From: Rubrobacter indicoceani
Lineage (GTDB): Bacteria; Actinomycetota; Rubrobacteria; Rubrobacterales; Rubrobacteraceae
Direction: 5' to 3'
Assembly: GCF_003568865.1 (NCBI RefSeq)
Contig: NZ_CP031115.1
Span: forward strand, 1,550,001-1,614,000
Length of the DNA stretch: 64,000 nt
The notes under the pieces were generated by a model. It did not search any database, was not told the origin of the DNA, and saw only the letters and a program-made list of their open reading frames with translations. This document shows, piece by piece, positions 57,674 through 64,000 of this stretch; the first letter of the stretch is position 1, and the number at the start of each line of letters is the position of its first letter. The position numbers and the translations under genes are program-made.

Positions 57674-58557
57674 CCGTGCCACCGAAGCGTTACGCACCGG
57701 ACGCTTTCGGCAAGGTCGCGGTGCGTCTCAAGCGGGGTAAACCCGGCCGCCCCCCCGAGGCGCAGTACATCTTCGGCCTGCCCGTCCCCGACCTCCAGAA
57801 CGATATCAGCGTTCGGTTTCAGAAGTGGCCGGGCCTCATCGAAGATGCGACGGTAGAAGTCGAGGCCGTCCGCGCCGCCGTCGAGGGCCACGGGCGGGTC
57901 CCAGTCGCGCACCTCTGGGGAGAGCCCGGCAAGGGTTTCGCGTTCGATATACGGCGGGTTTGAGACGAGTACGTGGACCCCGCCCGCGAGCTCGTCCAGC
58001 CCGACCGCAAGGTCGGAGCGGTGGAAAGCCACGGTCGCCCCGTTTGCCTCCGCGTTCTGCTCTGCCGCGTCGAGGGCGGAGGCGCTGATGTCCGAAGCGT
58101 GGACATCGCAGGCCGGGCTTTCCTGGGCTATGGAGATCGCAATAGCTCCGGTACCCGTGCCGAGATCGAGGACGCGACACGGTTTCGGGCGTTTTTCCAC
58201 TCGCTCAAGGACAACGTCTACGATGCTCTCGGTGTCGGGACGCGGTATCAGGGTCTGCGGCGCGAGTCGGAGCGTGAGGTTTCGGAAGTAGGCGCGACCA
58301 AGGATGCGCTGGACAGGTTCGCGGGCCTCGCGGCGGGAGATCATGGCCGCATACTCGTCGCTCTGCTCTTGCGTGAGCGGCTCGCTATAGAACGGGATCT
58401 CACCCCGCCGGATGTCGAGCAGCTCGGAGAGCAGGACCTCGGCGGAGGCTTGGGGCTCCGGGACTTCGGCCCCGCGGAGCCTTGAAGCGGCCTCGCTTAC
58501 CACGTCCCGGGCGTGTACGATCCTGGCCCGCACGGGGTCAGTTCGATTCAGCGGCAT
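57670..58557 (-). CDS. prmC: Peptide chain release factor glutamine methyltransferase
   Basis: PrmC methylates the Gln of the GGQ motif in RF1 and RF2. The product has the SAM motif VLDLGTGTGAIAISIA and the NPPY motif (LVSNPPYIERET), plus an N-terminal helical domain with IPFYSEPLTQEQ. I start at the ATG 58557 (MPLNRTDPVRARIV), which overlaps the end of prfA by 20 bases; a GTG a few codons later is possible. prfA lies upstream, the classic substrate-enzyme pair. Confidence 0.92.
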   Translation of the reverse strand: MPLNRTDPVRARIVHARDVVSEAASRLRGAEVPEPQASAEVLLSELLDIRRGEIPFYSEPLTQEQSDEYAAMISRREAREPVQRILGRAYFRNLTLRLAPQTLIPRPDTESIVDVVLERVEKRPKPCRVLDLGTGTGAIAISIAQESPACDVHASDISASALDAAEQNAEANGATVAFHRSDLAVGLDELAGGVHVLVSNPPYIERETLAGLSPEVRDWDPPVALDGGADGLDFYRRIFDEARPLLKPNADIVLEVGDGQAEDVLRLGGAAGFTPLETHRDLAESVRCVTLRWHG

Positions 58558-59638
58558 TGTTCGCTTCGGCGGCGAGCTTTTCGGATCGCTCGGCGGCGGC
58601 GAGGGCGTTCGTGAACTCGTCGAGGTTCCCGGCGAAGGTCGCCTCCATGTTGTGCGACGTGTGGTTGATGCGGTGGTCGGTGATGCGGCCCTGCGGAAAG
58701 TTGTAAGTGCGGATCTTGGCCGAGCGGTCCCCGGAGCCGACCTGAGCCAGACGCATCGCACCCTCTTCCTTTGCCCGTTCCATCATCTCGCGCTCCAGAA
58801 GGCGGGATTTAAGGATCTTCATCGCCTGCTCCTTATTCTGGAGCTGCGACTTTTCGTTCTGACACGTTACGACGAGGCCGGTCGGCTTGTGGGTTATGCG
58901 AACCGCCGAGTCCGTCGTGTTCACGCTCTGACCACCCGGCCCGCTTGACCGGTAAACGTCTATTTCGAGGTCGCCCTGGTTGACCTCCACTTCGACGTCT
59001 TCGGCCTCCGGCAGCACGGCGACGGTGGCGGTAGAGGTGTGGATGCGCCCCTGCGACTCGGTTTTCGGGACGCGCTGGACGCGGTGGGTCCCGCCCTCGT
59101 GCTTGTAGAACGAAAAGGCCCGGTCGCCCTCGACCTCCATCACGACCTCGCGGTAGCCGCCCATCTCCGCCGGGCTGGAGGAGAGAACGCTGTGCTTGAA
59201 GCCGAGCCGGTCGGCGTAGCGGGCGTACATCTCCTGAAGCTCCGAGGCGAAGAGCGCGGCCTCGTCGCCGCCCGCCCCGGCGCGGATCTCGACTATAACG
59301 TCCTTATCGTCGTTCGGGTCGCGATCTATAAGCTCCGTCCGGATCTCTTCGGCGAGCTCGTCCGAGCGGGCCTCCGCCTCTCTTGCCTCCTCGGAGTAGA
59401 ACTCGCGCTCTTCGGCGCCGTCGGCGGTCGGGATAAGCTCCTTTGCCTCGGCGGCCTCGCTAATGGCATCAACGTAAGCCCGGGAGAGGTCCGCGCCCTT
59501 CTTCATCCGGCCGTGTTCCTTGGCGACCTCGCGGTAGCGGTTCTGGTCGTCGAAGATAGAAGGGTCGGAGAGCTCCTGCGTCAGTGCTTCGTAGCGGGAG
59601 AGGGTCTCCGTAGCTAGTTTGTGTACCTGTGCGTCCAT
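58538..59638 (-). CDS. prfA: Peptide chain release factor 1
   Basis: RF1 reads UAA and UAG. The 366-aa protein has the GGQ motif (GPGGQSVNTTDSAVR), the RF1-type PxT recognition site in HRVQRVPKTESQGRIHTS (Lys in place of the usual Ala), and the N-terminal four-helix region. Together with prfB at 26840-27931 the window has both release factors, plus prmC. Confidence 0.96.
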   Translation of the reverse strand: MDAQVHKLATETLSRYEALTQELSDPSIFDDQNRYREVAKEHGRMKKGADLSRAYVDAISEAAEAKELIPTADGAEEREFYSEEAREAEARSDELAEEIRTELIDRDPNDDKDVIVEIRAGAGGDEAALFASELQEMYARYADRLGFKHSVLSSSPAEMGGYREVVMEVEGDRAFSFYKHEGGTHRVQRVPKTESQGRIHTSTATVAVLPEAEDVEVEVNQGDLEIDVYRSSGPGGQSVNTTDSAVRITHKPTGLVVTCQNEKSQLQNKEQAMKILKSRLLEREMMERAKEEGAMRLAQVGSGDRSAKIRTYNFPQGRITDHRINHTSHNMEATFAGNLDEFTNALAAAERSEKLAAEANNAAESN

Positions 59639-59670
59639 CTTCTATCCAGCCGAACCTTTCGGATTTCTCT

Positions 59671-60594
59671 CTAGATTACAAGCTTCGCCGAGACGTCGTC
59701 CCGAACCCCGTCGCGCTTCGCCGCCTCTTCCATCGAGAGGACTTTCTTCAGGGAAGCCATCGCCACCTCGACCATCTCATCGTCCGGCTCGCGGGTGGTC
59801 AGCCTCTGCAGCTGCAGCCCGGGCCACGTCATAGCCCGCACGACCGGGTTGTCCTGATACCGCGCGCTCCACATGATGAACTCAAAGCCAAGCCCCGCCA
59901 CAAGCGGGATAACGATGATGCGGCTTGCGATCATATACACCAGACCCTCCACCCCGAGAAGCGAGAAGATCAAGATAGACAGGACCAGCACGTACAGGAT
60001 AAAGCTCGTGCCGCACCGGACGTGCGTCGTGTCGAGGCTCCGGGCGTTCTTCGGGACGAGTTCATCACCCGCCTCATAGACCTTTATCGCCTTGTGCTCC
60101 GCTCCGTGATAGCCGAAGAACCGCTTTATATCGCGGCTGAAGGCCGAGATCGCAACGATGTAGCCCATAAAGATAGCGATGCGAACCGCGCCCTCGATAA
60201 CGTTGAAAAGCAGCGCGTTCTCGACCGGACCATCGGTGAGCCAGCCGACGGCCTTTACCGCGAGCACCGGAGCGACAAGGAACAGCCCGCCCCCGAGAAC
60301 CACCGCAAAGAGAAACGTCGCCGCAAGCTCCTTTTTCGAGAACTCCTCTTCGTCCTCCCCGAGGGCGAGGTTCGTCGAGATGGTCAGGGCCTTCATCCCG
60401 AGCGCTAGCGTCTCCGCCAGAGAGACAAAACCCCGCACCACCGGGAGCCGCAGGAGCCTGCTCCTCTTTGTAACCGAATTGAACGGCTCGGCGCGCACGT
60501 CCAGACCGCCGGAGGGCGTCCTGACCGCCATCCCCCAGAAATTTGGGGAACGCATCAGAACACCCTCCATGATCGCCTGTCCGCCGACCCTCAT
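59671..60594 (-). CDS. DUF1385 membrane protein
   Basis: The 307-aa protein starts VGGQAIMEGVLMRSP, the hallmark of DUF1385, and has FFGYHGAEHKAIKVYEAG and HVRCGTSFILYVLVLS, which with four or five hydrophobic spans define the family. The biochemical role is unknown, though the gene is almost always found between rpmE and prfA, as here. The conserved His, Glu and Cys residues suggest a metal site. Confidence 0.9.
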   Translation of the reverse strand: MRVGGQAIMEGVLMRSPNFWGMAVRTPSGGLDVRAEPFNSVTKRSRLLRLPVVRGFVSLAETLALGMKALTISTNLALGEDEEEFSKKELAATFLFAVVLGGGLFLVAPVLAVKAVGWLTDGPVENALLFNVIEGAVRIAIFMGYIVAISAFSRDIKRFFGYHGAEHKAIKVYEAGDELVPKNARSLDTTHVRCGTSFILYVLVLSILIFSLLGVEGLVYMIASRIIVIPLVAGLGFEFIMWSARYQDNPVVRAMTWPGLQLQRLTTREPDDEMVEVAMASLKKVLSMEEAAKRDGVRDDVSAKLVI

Positions 60595-60605
60595 GTAAAA
60601 GGGTC

Positions 60606-60866
60606 TTAGCTGCTCTGCTGCTGGCGGGCCTTGCGGCGGTTCTCGAACCTCTGCACCCGACCGCCGGTGTCCACGATGCGCTGACGCCCGGTGTAGAACG
60701 GGTGTGACGCGCTCGAAATATCAAGCTCCACCAGCGGGTACGTGTTGCCGTCCTCCCACTCGACCGTCCGCGTCGTCTCGACCGTCGAGCGCGAGAGGAT
60801 CGAGAAATCCGCGCTGGAATCCCGGAATACGACCGGACGGTACTGCGGGTGAATATCTTTCTTCAT
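60606..60866 (-). CDS. rpmE2: 50S ribosomal protein L31 type B (zinc-independent)
   Basis: The 86-aa protein begins [20 protein letters not shown] and continues [18 protein letters not shown]. It lacks all four zinc-binding cysteines of the C+ form, so it is the zinc-free paralogue, often induced under zinc limitation. GGAGG lies 9 bases before the ATG. It follows the rho terminator. Confidence 0.95.
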   Translation of the reverse strand: MKKDIHPQYRPVVFRDSSADFSILSRSTVETTRTVEWEDGNTYPLVELDISSASHPFYTGRQRIVDTGGRVQRFENRRKARQQQSS

Positions 60867-60928
60867 GCTGCTACCTCCACTTGTCTAACTGGTTCAGGTT
60901 CGCTCTGCGCGACGATAGATTCTACTCC

Positions 60929-60971
60929 AAAAAGAAAGGATGACCGCTCCCCCGTAAGAAAGCGGCCACCC
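60929..60971 (-). terminator. Intrinsic terminator after rho
   Basis: On the minus strand GGGTGGCCGCT pairs with AGCGGTCATCC over 11 bp (two G-T pairs) and is followed by TTTCTTTTT, a strong Rho-independent terminator 13 bases after the rho stop. Confidence 0.85.
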
Positions 60972-60983
60972 GGTGACGCCTCG

Positions 60984-62477
60984 CTACCGTACGCGCTGCA
61001 GTTCGCGCAGAAACTCGGGGTTTGTCTTCGTCTCCTTGAGCTTCTGGATCAGAAGCTCTATCTTCTGCCCCGTATCCAGAGCGTTCAGGATGCTCCTGAC
61101 CTGCCAGACCCGCTGCGCCTCCGAAGCCTCCATGAGCAACTCCTCGCGGCGCGTGGAGGACTCCTCGATGTTGATGGCCGGGTAGATGCGGCGGTTCGCC
61201 AGCTTCCGGTCGAGGTGTATCTCCATGTTGCCCGTACCCTTGAACTCTTCGTAGATCACCTCGTCCATCCGGCTCCCCGTCTCGACGAGCGCGCTCGCGA
61301 GTATGGTCAGCGAACCGCCGAACTCGATGTTCCTTGCCGCCCCGAAGAACTTCTTCGGCGGGTACAGCGCGGCGGAATCAACGCCGCCCGAGAGGATTCG
61401 CCCCGAAGCCGGGGCCGCAAGGTTGTAGGCCCGGGCGAGGCGGGTGATGGAGTCAAGGATCACGACAACGTCCCGACCGTCCTCGACAAGCCTGCGGACC
61501 CGCTCCAGAAGAAGCTCGGCGACCGCGATGTGGTTGTCGGCGGGCTGGTCGAACGTGGAGGCTACGACCGTCGCCCCCTCGACGCTCCGCTCCCAGTCCG
61601 TAACTTCCTCCGGGCGTTCGTCTGCGAGCAGCACGAAGAGTTCGGAGTCCGGGTAGTTGGCCGCGATAGACTGGGCTATCTGCTTCAGGATGGTCGTCTT
61701 GCCGGCCTTCGGCGGGGCGACTATAAGGCCGCGCTGGCCTTTGCCGATGGGCGCGACAAGGTCTATTACGCGCGGGGCGATATCTTTCGGCATCCATTCG
61801 AGGCGGAGCCTCTCCTGCGGAAAGAGCGGGGTGAGGTCGTCGAAGTCAACGCGGCGGCGGCCCTTCTGCGGCTCCTCGCCGTTGACCGTCTCGATGCGGA
61901 CCATCGCCGGGTACTTCTCGCCGTCGCGGGCGGGGCGTATCTGCCCCTCGATGTAGTCTCCGCGCCGGAGGTTGAAGCGTTTGATCTGGCTGGTCGAAAC
62001 GTACACGTCGCCCTTGCTCTGCGTGTAGCCCTTCGTCCTCAGGAACCCGAAGCCATCCGGTAGAACGTCGAGGATGCCCGTCTGAGGAGCGCCCTGCCCG
62101 TCCTGCTGAACCTCGGAATCCTGGCTGCCCTGCTGGCTGCTCTGCTGATTTTTCTGGCGGCGGTTGTTCTGACGACCGTTCTGGTTGTTCTGCCGGTTGT
62201 CCTGCCGCTGCTGCTTCTGGGGGGCCGGGGCTTCGGCGGTCTCGACGGGGTTTGCCTCTGAAGGGGACCCGGAGCCATTCGTCGAGGCGGGGGGTGCGGT
62301 CGGGGCGGCCTCCTCGGTCGGAGCGGCCTGTCTTGAGGCCTGATCCGTCGCGACCTTGAAGATCAACTCCGCAAGCTCGGGCTTCCGATACTTCCGGTAC
62401 TTCTCTATGCCGAGCTGCGAGGCGATCTGATGCAGATCGCTCAGCCGCTTGCGCTCAAGAGTAGCCAGTTCCGTCAT
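60984..62477 (-). CDS. rho: Transcription termination factor Rho with Q/N-rich insertion
   Basis: Rho is the RNA-dependent ATPase that ends many transcripts. The 497-aa protein has the N-terminal helical domain ([18 protein letters not shown]), the cold-shock RNA-binding domain ([29 protein letters not shown]), Walker [11 protein letters not shown] and Walker [10 protein letters not shown]. Between residues about 45 and 140 lies a Pro/Ala then Gln/Asn/Arg-rich disordered insertion. The gene ends in a strong intrinsic terminator and has a 447-base upstream region. Confidence 0.96.
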   Translation of the reverse strand: MTELATLERKRLSDLHQIASQLGIEKYRKYRKPELAELIFKVATDQASRQAAPTEEAAPTAPPASTNGSGSPSEANPVETAEAPAPQKQQRQDNRQNNQNGRQNNRRQKNQQSSQQGSQDSEVQQDGQGAPQTGILDVLPDGFGFLRTKGYTQSKGDVYVSTSQIKRFNLRRGDYIEGQIRPARDGEKYPAMVRIETVNGEEPQKGRRRVDFDDLTPLFPQERLRLEWMPKDIAPRVIDLVAPIGKGQRGLIVAPPKAGKTTILKQIAQSIAANYPDSELFVLLADERPEEVTDWERSVEGATVVASTFDQPADNHIAVAELLLERVRRLVEDGRDVVVILDSITRLARAYNLAAPASGRILSGGVDSAALYPPKKFFGAARNIEFGGSLTILASALVETGSRMDEVIYEEFKGTGNMEIHLDRKLANRRIYPAINIEESSTRREELLMEASEAQRVWQVRSILNALDTGQKIELLIQKLKETKTNPEFLRELQRVR

Positions 62478-62924
62478 GATGCTCCACCTTCTCTTTTCGA
62501 CTCGGAGACTTTCCCGGACACACGAGAACCGTGAACCCCGTCCCCTCTTCTTACTCCGACTTCTTCTCCGACCGAGAGAACGGACGCACTTGTAGCCCTG
62601 ATTTCTTCGGTGCTGATAGCGTAGATCGAAATCTTCTTTTATCCTTGATCTCTCAACGTGCCTCGTCTCGACACTTCAGATACACCACCTGCGGTTGTGT
62701 GCGGCTGTCCCTGTAGCTCGGCGCCGCATTTTCCGTGAGTGAGCCAGACAAGACGTGCCGCCGACTCTCGTTTCTATGAGTTCGGGCGGGTTCTGGATCT
62801 GGAGTCCCCGCAACCCGGCTTCGGGTTCGAGGCGTGAGTGGTGTCAACGAATATTACCATACCCGATGCGGATGACATCGCCGCACCATCCGCACGCCTT
62901 CGGGGCCGGTTTTCGGCCTGTCTT
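62478..62924. other. 447-base non-coding region upstream of rho
   Basis: No convincing gene is seen on either strand. The region holds AACCCG-GCTT-CGGGTT (62812-62827), a small stable hairpin; GCGGATG and CATCCGC (about 62867-62892) forming a 7-bp stem after the diphosphoglycerate synthetase gene; and GGCCG-GTTTT-CGGCC near 62904-62918. A TTGACA reads leftwards at 62842-62847 but has no -10 at the right distance. The lower half, read leftward, is purine-rich. The length suggests a long rho leader, in line with known Rho autoregulation, but this is inference. Confidence 0.4.
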
Positions 62925-64000
62925 TTACCCGGGGCCCTGGAGAACCCGCCGGGCGAGGCCGAGCAGGACCCCGTCGAGATTGTCCCCCACCGGGTCGTTG
63001 TCGCAGTACACGACGCGCTTGCCTTCCTCGGCCCCGCGAGCCGTCACCCCGTCTATCGCTGCGGCCTTGATCTCCGTCAGATAAACCTCCGCCTCCCCCA
63101 TCCCGGCAAGGTCCTCTTCGAGCTTCGCCCGGTCCGACAGGTTCCCCGATACCCCGACGACCTCGCAGCCCGCCGTCTCTTCAAGATAATCCGCCAGCTT
63201 CGGGAGGATCGCCTCCGGCGCGGTCGAGACGTATGCGACCTTCGTCCCCCGCACCTCCCCGACCGGACGCGGCCTGAAGACAACCGGAACCACCTGCAGC
63301 TCCGGGTTTACGGTAAGCGCGGCCTCCGATATCTCCCGTACCCGCTCCTCGGGAGCGAGCGGCTCCTCGGCCATCGTCAGGAGCAGCACGTCCGAGACCA
63401 GCAACCGGTACGCCCCCAGATAACCGACGATGTACTCCACGTCCTGATGCGCCCCCGCAACGAGTATCCGGCCATCCACCGCGACGGGCGGCATCGTCGC
63501 CCCCGAACCATCAAAAACGGTAAGCATCGTGTCGAGGTCGTTTGCGAGCCGCGCCCCCGCAAGCACGTTCGAGACAAACGGCTCCCCGGCAAGCCCGCCG
63601 CCGCACCTCCGGCACCCGACCGTCGTGACCCGGCTCAGGGCCGCTGTCTCGTAGTAATCGCTCGCCGCGTGCGCCCCCCGACGCAACGCTTCGAGCAGGT
63701 AGTCGCTCCCGACCGTGAGCTTTCGTCCCTCTATAACCTCCGGTTGCTGCGGCCCGCCGCGCCCCATCGAGACCACGCCGGGGTGAAAGTCCTCCGCGGC
63801 CAGCAGCCGGGCCAGATAACCCGTAACCGCCGTCTTCCCGACGCGCTTGCCCGTACCCACGACCGCGAGCGAAGGTTTCTCCGAGACCTCGCGAAGGGCC
63901 GGCGGGCGGAGCTCGAAGTCCGCCCCGATGTAGCGCGCCCCGTGCGCAAGCGATACGGACGCTATTCGCATCCTCTCGCGGTAGCCGATAACCGGCTCGT
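62925..64000 (-). CDS. Cyclic 2,3-diphosphoglycerate synthetase-like protein (5' end outside window)
   Basis: The visible 358 residues read in from the right edge; the frame continues through an internal Met at 63971 (context EPVIGYRERMRIASVSLAHG), so the start is outside. The P-loop VVGTGKRVGKTAVTGYLARLL is followed by VVSMGRGGPQQPEVI and a CRRCGGG site. This pattern matches the 2,3-diphosphoglycerate synthetase family that makes cyclic 2,3-diphosphoglycerate, a thermoprotective solute of methanogens. The family is about 450 aa. The bacterial product is not proven. Its stop is TAA at 62925, and rho lies downstream. Confidence 0.75.
   Translation of the reverse strand, partial: EPVIGYRERMRIASVSLAHGARYIGADFELRPPALREVSEKPSLAVVGTGKRVGKTAVTGYLARLLAAEDFHPGVVSMGRGGPQQPEVIEGRKLTVGSDYLLEALRRGAHAASDYYETAALSRVTTVGCRRCGGGLAGEPFVSNVLAGARLANDLDTMLTVFDGSGATMPPVAVDGRILVAGAHQDVEYIVGYLGAYRLLVSDVLLLTMAEEPLAPEERVREISEAALTVNPELQVVPVVFRPRPVGEVRGTKVAYVSTAPEAILPKLADYLEETAGCEVVGVSGNLSDRAKLEEDLAGMGEAEVYLTEIKAAAIDGVTARGAEEGKRVVYCDNDPVGDNLDGVLLGLARRVLQGPG

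Noticed and set aside
62842-62847. TTGACA read leftwards as a -35 box for rho
   Set aside because: No acceptable -10 hexamer lies 15-19 bases downstream, so I do not call a promoter here.
62653-62847. Possible 64-codon gene upstream of rho
   Set aside because: No ribosome-binding site, no domain and a composition like non-coding DNA; several alternative frames are equally open.

Overview
The window is GC-rich chromosomal DNA from a bacterium, most probably a deep-branching actinobacterium of the Rubrobacter type. This is an inference from gene content: trigger factor-clpP-clpX-valS-folC order, an LmeA-like protein, long-form HPF, an 11-subunit nuo cluster, a complete atp operon, a tmRNA tag reading ANDREMALAA, and several promoters whose -10 box sits 6-8 bases before the start codon. 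Almost every gene lies on the minus strand, so transcription runs right to left. Both edges cut a gene.

Right to left: a cyclic 2,3-diphosphoglycerate synthetase-like gene (5' end outside the window); rho with a 447-base leader region and a strong terminator; rpmE (zinc-free L31)-DUF1385-prfA-prmC-tsaC (frameshifted in a G run)-glyA-upp-dCMP deaminase; the ATP synthase operon atpZ-I-B-E-F-H-A-G-D-C; murA and an M20 peptidase; respiratory complex I nuoA-B-C-D-H-I-J-K-L-M-N without nuoEFG; a sugar nucleotidyltransferase, comF, hpf, secA, prfB, an LmeA-like protein, ftsE-ftsX; rnr-smpB-ssrA; divergent NUDIX and murI genes.

Next comes a tRNA cluster (Pro-Gly-Arg-His) split by an integrated element of about 8.75 kb (11073-19866). 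The element is bounded by perfect 45-bp repeats of the 5' half of tRNA-Arg(TCT). It carries an excisionase-like HTH protein, a TOPRIM/RepA-type primase-helicase, a 90-aa unknown, a single-chain MmeI-like (type IIL) restriction-modification enzyme, a membrane-anchored unknown, a SWIM/zinc protein, an Xre repressor and a tyrosine integrase. Overlapping divergent promoters flanked by symmetric TTCTACC/GGTAGAA sites form a likely switch between xre-int and the SWIM gene. I see no conjugation, capsid or packaging genes, so it looks like a small replicating integrative element or phage satellite that carries defence.

Left of the element: an LCP-family cell-wall ligase, a KefB-like cation/proton antiporter, tRNA-Leu, then tig-clpP-clpX, valS-folC, a 31-codon membrane peptide gene and a truncated gene at the edge.

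The housekeeping parts serve translation (valS, tRNAs, prfA/prfB/prmC, tsaC, hpf, smpB/ssrA/rnr rescue), protein quality control and export (tig, clpXP, secA), cell wall and division (murA, murI, LCP, ftsEX), and respiration with ATP synthesis (nuo, atp). Many of these proteins carry charged or Q/N-rich low-complexity tails. The most unusual region is the integrated element: its unusual 5'-side tRNA attachment, its regulatory switch and its uncharacterised genes beside the restriction enzyme.
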